Positions 28,197-37,069 of a DNA stretch of 64,000 nucleotides are shown piece after piece (position 1 is the stretch's first letter; every line of letters starts with the position of its first letter). The stretch spans positions 1-64,000 of the forward strand of contig NZ_JAKEUO010000024.1 of assembly GCF_022397915.1 (NCBI RefSeq). Reading direction: 5' to 3'. Below the pieces are notes generated by a model that was given only the letters and a program-made list of their open reading frames with translations, had not been told where the DNA came from and searched no databases. Source of the stretch: Vibrio sp. Isolate34. Its GTDB lineage: Bacteria > Pseudomonadota > Gammaproteobacteria > Enterobacterales > Vibrionaceae. The translations under genes and the position numbers were made by a program.

Positions 28197-29363
28197 ATGA
28201 AAATTGTAATTGCCCCTGATTCATTTAAAGAATCACTCGACGCTCATCAAGTTGCGTCTTGCATTGAGCGTGGATTTGCTGACGTTTTTCCTCACGCAGA
28301 GTTTGTGAAAATGCCGCTCGCCGATGGCGGAGAAGGCACAGTAGACGTGTTGCTAGAGGCTCTCAATGGTAAGAAAAAACGGCTGCAAACGACGGATCCA
28401 ATTGGACGTGAATGTACGGCTTATTGGGCTTCACTTGAGCAACAGGTTAATGGAAAAAGTGTAAATACTGCTTTGGTGGAGTTTGCCCAAGCATCGGGAT
28501 TAGACCGATTAAGAGTAGAAGAAAGATCACCTTTAACCGCATCTTCGTTTGGCACAGGGCTATTGATTAAAGATGCTTTAGATCAAGGCGTTGAACAAAT
28601 CACTATCGGCTTGGGCGGTAGCGCAACCAACGATGCAGGTGCTGGCATTTTACAAGCGTTGGGAGGCAAGTTATTAGACAAGCAAGGCAACGAGTTATCT
28701 GGTGGCGGCGCAGAGTTAAGTCAGCTAGCAAGCATCGATCTTGATGGACTGCACCCTAGATGTAAGGAAGTGACGTTCGTAGTCGCGTGTGATGTGAATA
28801 ACCCATTATGTGGCGAAAGCGGAGCAAGTGCCGTGTTTGGTCCACAAAAAGGTGCATCACAAATTCAAGTTCAACAACTTGATGCTGCCATTGGGCACTT
28901 TGCCGATATTGCTCTGGCCCACACCGGTGTTAATCATCGCGACAGCACGGGCTTTGGTGCAGCTGGTGGCACGCCGTTAGGACTAAGCTTAGCGTTTAAC
29001 ATCCAAATTAAAGCGGGTATCGAGATGGTACTGGATGCGTTGGATGCGGATAAGGTACTTGAAGGTGCTTCATTGGTTGTGACAGGTGAAGGGCAGATGG
29101 ATAACCAAACCCTGCAAGGCAAGACTCCATTTGGTATCGCTCAGCGTGCTCTTAAGCAGGACATTCCAACCATTGGTATTGCTGGCTCTTTGGGTAAAGA
29201 CGTTGAAAAGCTTTACGGTTCAATGTCTAGTTTATTTGGAACCGTGCGTTCACCTCAGTCTTTAGACCAAGTTTTATCAGAAGCGAATCAAAACCTGACT
29301 CGCACTGCCCGTAATATCGCCGCCACGCTCAAGCTTGGTGGCCAGATTTTTAATGAGAAGTAA
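28197..29363 (+). CDS. garK: Glycerate kinase (GarK/GlxK family)
   Basis: A 388-residue glycerate kinase of the GK-II type, phosphorylating the glycerate released by MngB to phosphoglycerate for glycolysis. Family markers are the N-terminal KIVIAPDSFKESLDA, the MPLADGGEGTVD loop and GLGGSATNDAGAGILQALGG. The C-terminal VVTGEGQMDNQTLQGKTPFG completes the pattern. It follows mngB by 45 bases and precedes the isomerase by 2 bases, clearly one operon. The symbol follows E. coli usage, and glxK would be equally defensible. Confidence 0.9.
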   Translation: MKIVIAPDSFKESLDAHQVASCIERGFADVFPHAEFVKMPLADGGEGTVDVLLEALNGKKKRLQTTDPIGRECTAYWASLEQQVNGKSVNTALVEFAQASGLDRLRVEERSPLTASSFGTGLLIKDALDQGVEQITIGLGGSATNDAGAGILQALGGKLLDKQGNELSGGGAELSQLASIDLDGLHPRCKEVTFVVACDVNNPLCGESGASAVFGPQKGASQIQVQQLDAAIGHFADIALAHTGVNHRDSTGFGAAGGTPLGLSLAFNIQIKAGIEMVLDALDADKVLEGASLVVTGEGQMDNQTLQGKTPFGIAQRALKQDIPTIGIAGSLGKDVEKLYGSMSSLFGTVRSPQSLDQVLSEANQNLTRTARNIAATLKLGGQIFNEK

Positions 29364-29365
29364 TT

Positions 29366-30553
29366 ATGTCTCTATTTAAACTCGACAACGTTATTCAAAA
29401 CTACGCATGGGGAAGCAAAGACTCCATTAACCAACTGTTTGGTATTGTGAACCCAAATCAAGAACCGCAAGCTGAGATCTGGATGGGTGCTCACCCAAAT
29501 GGTTGCTCAAAAGTAGGTGATACCGGTGAATCGCTTTCTCACATGATTGATGAAAACAAAATAGACGTCTTAGGCGGGTATACGGCAGCACGTTTCGGTG
29601 GATTACCTTTCTTGTTTAAGGTGTTGGCCGCTGAAACACCGCTATCGATTCAGGTTCACCCGAACAAGCGTAAATCTGAATTAGGTTTTGAGCGTGAGAA
29701 CGCACTCGGCATCCCTTTGAATGCGTCAAATCGTAACTACAAAGATCCAAACCACAAACCTGAGCTAGTTTATGCGTTGACCTTCTACAAAGCGATGAAT
29801 GGCTTTCGTCCAATCAACGATATCATAGCCTTGTTCGAAGAAGCAGATATTCCTTCGTTAGCGATTGAGCTTAATGTACTAAAAGCCAATGACGACAGTG
29901 ATTCTTTGAAGTCTTTCTTTAGCGCCATTATGTCTCTTGAAGGTCACCGCAAAGCGTCTGCGCTTAATGAGCTTTATGCTGCACATGCGCGACCAGCCAA
30001 AACGGTCATGGGGCGTGAAGCTCTTCAATACAGCATTGAGTTCAAGCAGTATTATCCAGGTGATATTGGCCTATTTGCGCCATTAATGCTTAACACGGTC
30101 GAACTCGCACCCGGTGAAGCCATGTTCCTATTCGCAGAGACCCCACATGCTTATGTTCAAGGTACGGGTTTAGAGATTATGGCAAACTCAGACAATGTGC
30201 TGCGTGCCGGTCTCACTCCCAAATATATCGATGTCCCTGAGCTTATCGACAACACGATCTTTGAGCCGATTAAGCCAGAAGATATCCGCCTTAAGCCTGT
30301 ATTGAAAGAGGGCAAGATGAGCTATCCAATTCCAGTGGATGACTTTGGCTTTGATATCTTGTCTGCGACTGATGAGAGCAAGTCACAGTATCTACGTAGC
30401 GCGGAGATCTTGTTCTGTGTGGAAGGAGAGGCGACCGTGACTTCAGAAGGACGGTCAGTTTCTCTTAAGCCCGGAGAGTCGGTCTTTGTAAGTAGTAATT
30501 CAAGTGTTTACCAATATCAAGGGAATGGCATTTTGGCTCGTGCTTTTAACTAG
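29366..30553 (+). CDS. manA: Mannose-6-phosphate isomerase, class I
   Basis: A 395-residue cupin-type zinc enzyme converting mannose-6-phosphate to fructose-6-phosphate, the last step for the sugar half of mannosylglycerate. The N-terminus KLDNVIQNYAWGSKDSI is typical, the zinc-binding stretch SIQVHPNKRKSE is present with NHKPELVYALT, and AETPHAYVQGTGLEIMANSD carries the second metal and active-site motif. A C-terminal cupin half (EILFCVEGEATV) is intact. It is the last gene of the operon; a terminator follows. Confidence 0.93.
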   Translation: MSLFKLDNVIQNYAWGSKDSINQLFGIVNPNQEPQAEIWMGAHPNGCSKVGDTGESLSHMIDENKIDVLGGYTAARFGGLPFLFKVLAAETPLSIQVHPNKRKSELGFERENALGIPLNASNRNYKDPNHKPELVYALTFYKAMNGFRPINDIIALFEEADIPSLAIELNVLKANDDSDSLKSFFSAIMSLEGHRKASALNELYAAHARPAKTVMGREALQYSIEFKQYYPGDIGLFAPLMLNTVELAPGEAMFLFAETPHAYVQGTGLEIMANSDNVLRAGLTPKYIDVPELIDNTIFEPIKPEDIRLKPVLKEGKMSYPIPVDDFGFDILSATDESKSQYLRSAEILFCVEGEATVTSEGRSVSLKPGESVFVSSNSSVYQYQGNGILARAFN

Positions 30554-30670
30554 TGCCCCCGTGCTAGCGAACAGCAAAAGAAATGTCAGAGTGCCACTGT
30601 AAAGTGGTACTCAGTATTGGATTGATGGTTGTTACCTATCTGTCTTTGACAGTCATGATTATTGACCATA

Positions 30671-30693
30671 CCCGCTACTCTGGCGGGTTTTTT
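30671..30693 (+). terminator. Intrinsic terminator of the mng operon
   Basis: CCCGC and GCGGG form a stem with a 7-base loop, followed by a run of six T. A second, T-less hairpin (AGTGCCACT/AGTGGTACT) lies about 70 bases upstream. Confidence 0.8.
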
Positions 30694-30732
30694 CATTATT
30701 AGAACGAGCAGATATAAGCTGGTAGAAAAGAC

Positions 30733-30759
30733 AAACCCTGCAATCAGAGCAGGGCTTTT
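30733..30759 (-). terminator. Intrinsic terminator of the ABM gene
   Basis: AGCCCTGCTCTGATTGCAGGGTTT on the minus strand has a 6-bp GC-rich stem and a T-rich tail. It lies just after the stop of the leftward monooxygenase gene. Confidence 0.65.
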
Positions 30760-30783
30760 ATTGAATCAGTATTGAGTGACTGG

Positions 30784-31074
30784 CTAAGCAATATGCGTCA
30801 TTTTGTTAAGCATGAAGGTTTCAATACAACCTTCAGTCGCAGCCATGTAGTCAGCGATGTGTTGGCTCGCTAAGTGTTTCTCTAGATGAGCTTCAGACTC
30901 CCAGTTCTCATGAAAAACAAAGTGAGCAGGGTTACTGTTATCTTGGTGCAGATCGTAGTTAATACAGCCGTCTTCAACACGGGTTTTATCGATCAGTTTA
31001 ATCATCTCTGATTTAACTAACTCAGTTTTGTCTTCTTTAGAGACGATCGTTGCTATAATAGTCAGCTTGCTCAT
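30784..31074 (-). CDS. Putative quinol monooxygenase (ABM domain)
   Basis: A 96-residue antibiotic-biosynthesis-monooxygenase (dimeric ferredoxin-like) protein related to YgiN. Visible family markers are LTIIATIVSKEDKTELVKSE, an EDGCINYDLHQD turn and FHENWESEAHLEKHLASQHI. Such proteins act on quinols or other aromatic compounds without cofactors. The ATG at 31074, with GAGG upstream, is preferred over a start 16 codons earlier. It is a single-gene unit. The substrate is unknown. Confidence 0.8.
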   Translation of the reverse strand: MSKLTIIATIVSKEDKTELVKSEMIKLIDKTRVEDGCINYDLHQDNSNPAHFVFHENWESEAHLEKHLASQHIADYMAATEGCIETFMLNKMTHIA

Positions 31075-31280
31075 TTTCAATTCCTCGGCTTTAAACTCGA
31101 TAAGTTCCAGTAATATAGCCATATTTTAGATTGAAGAAAGAGCTCGGAAATCCAATAACTATGGCTCTTGGCATCCACAATTTGAGTTTGAGAACATAAA
31201 GCTAGTGGCATATCTGTCAGGGGCTTTCGAACAATAAGCAAACAGCTTTGTTATTGGTGTGTTAAACGTATTGTTTTGGC

Positions 31281-32423
31281 TTAAGCATACTGCTCAACCG
31301 TCATCGCCCAATTTTTCTTCTGCTGTTCGAAGTTCATCTTGATTTGCTGATAACGAACTTTAAGTACAGAGTGTTCGTATTTTTTCACCACGTCTTCACG
31401 CTTGCTTTCAAGTAACTGCTTTTTAACTTCGTAGTACTCATTCATGTTTGACACTAGAGCATCAAACTCTTGTTGAAGCTTGTCTGCGATTTGTTGCTTG
31501 TCGGCACGGTGCATGATCTTTTGCTGTGTGCGCTTAAGTAGCATGGTCGCTTCAGCTTTTTCAATGCGGGCTTGAGGTGTTTTCTTTAGTTTGCTTGCTA
31601 AGCCCATCAATGAAGCACTCTTAATCAACCATTTGGTTGGATCGTATTGCCACCAGTAAATGCCATTGCGGTAGTCATTCTCAAAGATGTGGTGGAAGTT
31701 GTGGTAGCCTTCGCCGAAAGTGAGTACTGCTAGCACACCGTTATCACGCGCTGTGTTTTTGTCAGTAAAAGGTTGGCTACCCCAGATGTGAGCAAGAGAA
31801 TTAATGAAGAATGTTGTGTGGTGGTTAAGGACCAAACGAACCGCACCTACGATTAACAACATGCCAATCACGTCACCGTAAATCACGCCTAATGCGATAG
31901 GAACACCGAAGTTCATGATCAACGCTAGAAGAACGTAGTGCTTGTGCTGCCACATTACGATCTTGTCTTTCTTCAGGTCACGACAGTTTTCATAGTTTTC
32001 ATACATTGAAGTGCTGTAGTTACGAATCATCCAACCAATGTGCGAGTACCAAAAGCCGCGTTTCGCAGAGTACGGGTCTTTGTCATTGTTATCGACATGC
32101 TTATGATGCACTCGGTGATCGGAAGACCAATGGAGAGCGCTGTTCTGCAGGGCAAAGGCACCACCCAAAGCAAATAGGAATCTTAGGCTTGAATGTGCTT
32201 CAAATGCCTTGTGAGACCATAAACGGTGATAGCCCGTCGTGATCGACAGATTACAAAACGTAAAACAGATCGCTAGCCATATCCAGTGCTCCATTCCATA
32301 GCCAAAAAAGTAGCCATAAACGGGAGCCGCAACAACAGCAAGCAGCATACTAAAAGAGAATACAAAAATATTAAGCCAGATTAACGGCGGCTTTTTTGTT
32401 GATGGTTTGTCAGCACTATTCAT
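31281..32423 (-). CDS. Acyl-CoA/fatty acid desaturase (delta-9 type)
   Basis: A 380-residue membrane-bound di-iron desaturase. Three His boxes are present: HRLWSH, HRVHHKH and EGYHNFHHIF, with two pairs of membrane helices between. The last 100 residues are a charged coiled-coil extension (about residues 290-375) beyond the catalytic domain. ATG 32423 gives MNSADKPSTKKPPLIW; the open frame extends 47 codons upstream, but those residues look non-coding and contain the operator-like boxes. The enzyme should introduce double bases into membrane acyl chains, supporting cold or exogenous fatty-acid adaptation. Confidence 0.88.
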   Translation of the reverse strand: MNSADKPSTKKPPLIWLNIFVFSFSMLLAVVAAPVYGYFFGYGMEHWIWLAICFTFCNLSITTGYHRLWSHKAFEAHSSLRFLFALGGAFALQNSALHWSSDHRVHHKHVDNNDKDPYSAKRGFWYSHIGWMIRNYSTSMYENYENCRDLKKDKIVMWQHKHYVLLALIMNFGVPIALGVIYGDVIGMLLIVGAVRLVLNHHTTFFINSLAHIWGSQPFTDKNTARDNGVLAVLTFGEGYHNFHHIFENDYRNGIYWWQYDPTKWLIKSASLMGLASKLKKTPQARIEKAEATMLLKRTQQKIMHRADKQQIADKLQQEFDALVSNMNEYYEVKKQLLESKREDVVKKYEHSVLKVRYQQIKMNFEQQKKNWAMTVEQYA

Positions 32424-32465
32424 TAGCAAATTTCCATTGGGCTTACATCTGTGCGCTAGAATATC

Positions 32466-32510
32466 AGCGTACACGTGTAAGTCAATATTGAAAGTGTAAA
32501 CGTGTATTAG
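32466..32510. promoter_or_regulatory. Two operator-like boxes upstream of the desaturase
   Basis: AGCGTACACGTGTAAGTC (32466-32483) and AGTGTAAACGTGTATTAG (32493-32510) match at most positions and are 27 bp apart. The first is a quasi-palindrome resembling the FabR/DesT type AGCGTACANNTGTNCGCT. They lie 43-87 bases upstream of the start codon, where a TetR-family lipid regulator would act. Confidence 0.55.
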
Positions 32511-32589
32511 TATGTTTTGCTTAAATATTGTATAAAGGTAGTGTGAAATGTAGTAGCAAGTCATAAATGGAAGTACTAAGGGCTAATAA

Positions 32590-33135
32590 ATGGAAATTAA
32601 GGTAGCTGAATATAAAGATTATGAGCGGATTGCCCAATTACATGCGGATAGCTGGAAGCTATATTACCGTGGCATTCTTGCTGATGATTACCTAGAACAT
32701 GATGTTTTGGAGGACAGATCTGTTATTTGGCAGACTCGTTTGATAAATCCTCCTTTCAACCAACATGTTTTACTGCTTGAGGAAGGCGGTTTACTGGTTG
32801 GTTTTGTCTGTGCGTTTGGTAATCACAACTTTGAGCGTGGCACGTTCATCGATGCATTACATGTAGATAATAATTATCGCGGTCGCGGCGTAGGTAAGCG
32901 CTTATTGTCTGAACTGTCGAAATGGTTACAGCAATACTATTCTGACTCAGGGCTTTACCTAGAGGTGATGTCTGAAAACCATCAAGCCATTGCATTCTAT
33001 GAAGCGATTGGTGGTAAAGAAGAGCTGGAACAGGTTTGGAACGCACCGTGTGGCAGCCAAGTGAACGAAAAAGTCATCTCGTGGGGTTCTCCGGTCGAAC
33101 TGGAACAGAAGACAGCCAGCGCAGCGTATTCTTAA
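32590..33135 (+). CDS. GNAT-family N-acetyltransferase
   Basis: A 181-residue acetyltransferase. Acetyl-CoA binding motif A is ALHVDNNYRGRGVGKRLLSE, and motif B residues are in YLEVMSENHQAIAFYEAIGG. N-terminal ERIAQLHADSWKLYYRG is typical of GNATs acting on small molecules or N-termini. A short polar tail follows the fold. It is divergent from the desaturase and ends before a strong terminator. The substrate cannot be assigned. Confidence 0.85.
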   Translation: MEIKVAEYKDYERIAQLHADSWKLYYRGILADDYLEHDVLEDRSVIWQTRLINPPFNQHVLLLEEGGLLVGFVCAFGNHNFERGTFIDALHVDNNYRGRGVGKRLLSELSKWLQQYYSDSGLYLEVMSENHQAIAFYEAIGGKEELEQVWNAPCGSQVNEKVISWGSPVELEQKTASAAYS

Positions 33136-33245
33136 TATTTTCTTGCTGACGAAGAGTTGGCTGAATAAGAGTTATTTTGAATATAAGTTTTTTGTTTTAA
33201 TGCAGATTTTTACTGAAGACACGTTAAAACTGAAACCGAAAAGTC

Positions 33246-33279
33246 AAAGCCCCGAGCATTTAATTGCTCGGGGCTTTTT
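33246..33279. terminator. Intrinsic terminator between GNAT and GGDEF genes
   Basis: AAAGCCCCGAGCA and TGCTCGGGGCTTTT form a perfect GC-rich stem with A and T flanks. The genes converge, so it probably serves both. Confidence 0.85.
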
Positions 33280-33328
33280 AATCGCTGTAATCATTATGAG
33301 AGGGAATAGTAGAGCTTGATAAAAACGG

Positions 33329-34417
33329 CTAATCACACCAAGTAACTTGGTTCCTGCCGTTTTTCTTCGATATGTAGAGCGCTTGGTCAGCATCGTCGAT
33401 GAGCTGCTCGACAGAGCCAATAGCGAGCGGCGCATACTTTACTCCGATCGAAATGGTGACTTCTAACCTCAGACGAGATGGGGACGCTAGAAGGGAGTCA
33501 ACCAATGATTTTATTGACGCTTCCGTTTCGCCTTGCACCATTACGAGAAACTCTTCACCGCCATATCGAAAACAGTTGCTACCGTTTGGCAATCTCTTTT
33601 GAATCTCTTCCGCCAATTCTTTGATTACCATATCGCCCATTTGGTGCCCGTAGGTGTCATTAATCGATTTGAAATGGTCGATATCGATCATGATTGATGT
33701 AATCGATAGCTGACGATTGATACTCGGTTCTATCACTTGATGAAGGTACAGGCGGTTGTAGCAACCCGTAAGTGCATCTTGATAGGAAAGGGCTTCGAAC
33801 ATATTAGACTGTTTACGCAGCTGTATCGCTTGTTTGCGCAGTTGTTCTGATTGCGCGAAACGCTTATGCACTTCTAAGTCACGCCTAATACAAGCAGCCG
33901 AGATTAGGATGTAGGCAGAAAGGTAGACTGAAATGGTCTCTATCTCATGTTTAGGTTCTGCTTCATAGAGCAATGGAGCGAGGCCAATAAGATAGGAGGA
34001 AAAGATAAAAGAAAGCGTTGTGATGCTGTACTTGGCAGACAATCTTGAAAAGGTGCCGATGTAGATCATGACGAGAATGATGCCACCTTGGTAATCGAAA
34101 TTGTTCAGCTCAACAGCCAGTCGACCAACATAGATCAAAAACAGTGAGCTAATAACAAGGAATATGCTCTCGACGAGTTCTAAAACGTTGGTTTTGTTTT
34201 TAATGCAATATCTGGCGACAACCATCATTAATATAAAGAGTATGAATCGTGAAATGACGGGGCCGAGGCACTCTGTACCAAAATGGATGTAGTCGGTGAC
34301 AATAAAAGCGCAGAATATTGAGATCGGGATGTAGATGAAATTTATGTACGGCAAATAGATTTCATTATCGAAATAGGTTTTAAATCTCTGATTTTTGAAC
34401 CCAGAATAGGAGCGCAT
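33329..34417 (-). CDS. Membrane-bound diguanylate cyclase (GGDEF)
   Basis: A 362-residue protein. Six to seven hydrophobic helices form an N-terminal membrane sensor (about residues 20-190), followed by a short coiled-coil linker (EQLRKQAIQLRKQ) and a GGDEF domain. The active-site motif is GGEEF in CFRYGGEEFLVMV, with DIDHFKSINDTYGHQMGD upstream, so synthesis of cyclic di-GMP is expected. No EAL domain is present. ATG 34417 is chosen; a GTG 16 codons earlier is possible. The sensory input is unknown. Confidence 0.85.
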   Translation of the reverse strand: MRSYSGFKNQRFKTYFDNEIYLPYINFIYIPISIFCAFIVTDYIHFGTECLGPVISRFILFILMMVVARYCIKNKTNVLELVESIFLVISSLFLIYVGRLAVELNNFDYQGGIILVMIYIGTFSRLSAKYSITTLSFIFSSYLIGLAPLLYEAEPKHEIETISVYLSAYILISAACIRRDLEVHKRFAQSEQLRKQAIQLRKQSNMFEALSYQDALTGCYNRLYLHQVIEPSINRQLSITSIMIDIDHFKSINDTYGHQMGDMVIKELAEEIQKRLPNGSNCFRYGGEEFLVMVQGETEASIKSLVDSLLASPSRLRLEVTISIGVKYAPLAIGSVEQLIDDADQALYISKKNGRNQVTWCD

Positions 34418-34629
34418 TGAAAAGCTAGCCGTAATTGATACACAATAATTTGCGTAGTATGTCACAGTGTTTGTGATTGTAAACGGCAGTTTCTATAGAT
34501 TTGTCAGTATGTTAGCTAGATCAACAAACCATGGGGACAATATTCACGTTCTAAAGTATATAGAACGCGAATATCTTAGTAGCAGGTGCGAGAGTGGTTA
34601 ATAAAAAACACTTAGAAAGCTAATCGCGA

Positions 34630-35574
34630 TTAACGCTTGTTCTTCAAGTAACGTTTACGACGCTCTTCTTTCTTCTTCGCTTGCTGTTCAGCTTTTAGTG
34701 CTGCCGCTTCTTCAACTTCAACCAATTCTTTAGTGATCATTTCAGGTAGCTCTAGAGTAATTTTACCTAAAGTACCGTTACGCAGTTCGTGAAGTAGAAT
34801 CTCAGAACATTTGTGAAGGTCGATATGACCACCTGCACGAAGTGCACCACGCTTGCGGCCAATCGCTTCCATCAACTCGATGTCTGATTCTGGCAACTCT
34901 TCGATTTGGTAACGTTCTTGCAATAGGTGAGGGTATTGCTTTGCTAGGTACTCAACTGTGTAGAATGCCACTTCATCATATTCCATCGCCGTGTCTTTCA
35001 CAGCGCCCGTTGCTGCTAGGCGGAAGCCACTGTGTGGATTTTCCACTTTAGGCCATAGGATTCCTGGAGTATCTGAAAGGATCACGCCGTTCTGCAGGTT
35101 GATACGTTGCTGGCGACGAGTTACCGCAGGTTGGTTACCTGTTACCGCGATTGTACGTCCAGCTAAGCAGTTGATGATGGTTGATTTACCTACGTTAGGA
35201 ATACCCATGATCATAGTGCGAATGTTTTTACCCATCTGTTCACGGTGCGGTGCAAGTTTGCGAACCAACTCCATGACGTGGTTAACTTCTTCTTTAACGC
35301 TGGTAGTAATTGCAATCGCTTTAACGCCTTGCTCTTTCTCGAAGTGCTCAATCCAACGCTGAGTCAGTTCAGGATCCGCAAGGTCACGTTTGTTCAACAC
35401 TTTTACACAAGGCTTATCGCCGCGCAGTGAAGAGATCATTGGGTTTTCACTACTGAACGGAATACGAGCGTCCAGTACTTCGATGATCACATCAACCTGT
35501 GGGATAACTTCTTCGATTTCTTTGCGGGCTTTATGCATGTGACCCGGAAACCATTGAATTTTACTTGCAACCAT
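34630..35574 (-). CDS. ylqF: Ribosome biogenesis GTPase YlqF (RbgA)
   Basis: A 314-residue circularly permuted GTPase assisting large-subunit ribosome assembly. Motifs appear in permuted order: G4 VLNKRDLAD (about residue 60), G1 GIPNVGKSTI (about 125) and G3 DTPG (about 170). The N-terminal IQWFPGHMHKARKEI is diagnostic. The basic C-terminus (KKKEERRKRYLKNKR) suits RNA binding. This conserved gene marks the left edge of the accessory island. Confidence 0.93.
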   Translation of the reverse strand: MVASKIQWFPGHMHKARKEIEEVIPQVDVIIEVLDARIPFSSENPMISSLRGDKPCVKVLNKRDLADPELTQRWIEHFEKEQGVKAIAITTSVKEEVNHVMELVRKLAPHREQMGKNIRTMIMGIPNVGKSTIINCLAGRTIAVTGNQPAVTRRQQRINLQNGVILSDTPGILWPKVENPHSGFRLAATGAVKDTAMEYDEVAFYTVEYLAKQYPHLLQERYQIEELPESDIELMEAIGRKRGALRAGGHIDLHKCSEILLHELRNGTLGKITLELPEMITKELVEVEEAAALKAEQQAKKKEERRKRYLKNKR

Positions 35575-35611
35575 ATGTATTTATTACCTTTTGTTTTTAT
35601 GGTTAGGCTGG

Positions 35612-35661
35612 TGGGGTATCAGGTGGGGTACCAAGTGATGAAATTCGATTTTGGGGTACCA
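35612..35661. repeat. Three TGGGGTAYCA repeats at the island boundary
   Basis: TGGGGTATCA (35612-35621), TGGGGTACCA (35624-35633) and TGGGGTACCA (35652-35661) lie in the 297-base space between ylqF and the first island gene. They are in the same orientation at spacings of 12 and 28 bp. They could be recombinase arm sites or operators. Nothing else is evident in this space apart from an AT-rich promoter-like stretch at 35770-35850. Confidence 0.6.
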
Positions 35662-35871
35662 AAGGCACAATCCAAGTCACCCATAGCCACATCAGCAATT
35701 AATGTGACGATATTAACATTTTCTAGGTCATGGGAATACACTTGTTGAGCGTCAAAGTCTTGGCAAAATCTAAGTACGTTTTAACAAACTTTGGAATAAG
35801 TGAAATTCCAGAAATAGAAATAAGTTAACACTATACTGCACCGGTTCGCACCACAATAGTGAAAGGTCATA

Positions 35872-36030
35872 ATGAGTAAACCACGTATAACAATCCGTTT
35901 TGATGAAGAAGTATATGCAGAGATACAAAAGTTAGCAGAAGAGCAAGATAGAAGTATCAACTGGTTAGTTAACCGTTTATTAGCTGACTCCTTGAATACA
36001 ACAGATGACACTAAAAGTACTGAAGCATAA
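35872..36030 (+). CDS. Ribbon-helix-helix (Arc-like) DNA-binding protein
   Basis: A 52-residue protein: KPRITIRFDEEVYAEIQKLA is the ribbon and first helix, and DRSINWLVNRLLADSL is the second helix of an Arc/MetJ-fold repressor. AAGG lies seven bases before the ATG. It is the first gene of the long island operon, four bases before the lipoprotein gene. It may autoregulate the operon through the repeats just upstream; this is an inference from position. Confidence 0.82.
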   Translation: MSKPRITIRFDEEVYAEIQKLAEEQDRSINWLVNRLLADSLNTTDDTKSTEA

Positions 36031-36034
36031 TATA

Positions 36035-37069
36035 ATGTCAATTCACCGCGCGATTACGTTTAGCCTATTGCCTTTAAGCCTGTTGTTTGGCTGTACGTCA
36101 GATTCTCATGTAACTCAGTCATCTGAGCTCACTACAACTAACAGTGGCCTAGCATCCTCAGGTAATGAAAGTCGCGACGAGGTGCAGGAACGAAGTAAGA
36201 TCGCTTCTAATCAAGACGTGCAAAATAAAACACCAGATACTGATACTCTGATTTTGGAGCACGAGAGCCCAAATGAGCGTAGCCTTGGAGATGAACAAAG
36301 CTCAACAACTGAAAAACAACCTGAGACAAGTAATGTATCTAATTCACCTTTAGGGCCAGAAAGCGAGAAGGGGAATGAAAAGAAAACAAATATCGCAAGT
36401 AGTACTGTTACTGAAGAGAACCCCTTGGAGGGTGAAGAGATAAATGAACCTGGCTTTCACCCTCCCTTCAAAGAAGTTGAAAAGGCTAAATTACCCAAAA
36501 CGTTGCCAAGTATCCAAGCCCCTGAGCATTTAGAGCATCCACTATCAGCAAGTATGGGTATTATGTTTTTGCTCGGTGAAGATTCGAAGGGTTACTACTT
36601 ATACGGCGAAGGTAAAATAGCAGAAGGCACCTTTCAAAAGTTTATACGCTATGTTGACCACTATAAACTCCGCAATATTGAGCTAGATCGAATTATGATC
36701 CATAGCCCTGGTGGTCTGATGCATGAGGCAATGCTTGTAGGTCGTTATATGCAAGAAAATAATTGGAGCTCAGATAGTGACAAGCACATGCGTTGTTATT
36801 CTGCGTGTGGGTTCATTTTTGCGTCAGGCACGACTAAAAGAATGCAGTCTGGTGCTGAGGTAGGCTTTCATCGACCTTATCTTCCCCAAATAGAAGACAC
36901 GCCTGAAATTATTTCAGCCATGTATGAAAGATATATACCATTTTGGATAGAGATCGATGGCGACCCTACACTATTTAATAAGTTTATGAAAAATTACGGT
37001 CGGGATGACATGTTAATCTTAACTACGGAAGATGCTAATGATTACTTAATGGTAGATATTTATAAATGA
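36035..37069 (+). CDS. Lipoprotein with ClpP/crotonase-like (COG3904-type) domain
   Basis: A 344-residue lipoprotein. The signal SLLPLSLLFGC ends in a lipobox Cys, followed by a long Ser/Thr/Glu-rich disordered linker (about residues 25-165). The folded part (about 175-340) resembles ClpP-like periplasmic proteins: IMIHSPGGLMHEAM corresponds to the oxyanion-forming GG motif, CYSACGFIFASG carries the presumed Ser nucleophile, and AEVGFHRP the His. A serine protease or peptidase acting in the periplasm is the best guess. It overlaps the next gene by four bases, so it belongs to the island operon. I do not know it as a Zorya component. Confidence 0.7.
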   Translation: MSIHRAITFSLLPLSLLFGCTSDSHVTQSSELTTTNSGLASSGNESRDEVQERSKIASNQDVQNKTPDTDTLILEHESPNERSLGDEQSSTTEKQPETSNVSNSPLGPESEKGNEKKTNIASSTVTEENPLEGEEINEPGFHPPFKEVEKAKLPKTLPSIQAPEHLEHPLSASMGIMFLLGEDSKGYYLYGEGKIAEGTFQKFIRYVDHYKLRNIELDRIMIHSPGGLMHEAMLVGRYMQENNWSSDSDKHMRCYSACGFIFASGTTKRMQSGAEVGFHRPYLPQIEDTPEIISAMYERYIPFWIEIDGDPTLFNKFMKNYGRDDMLILTTEDANDYLMVDIYK

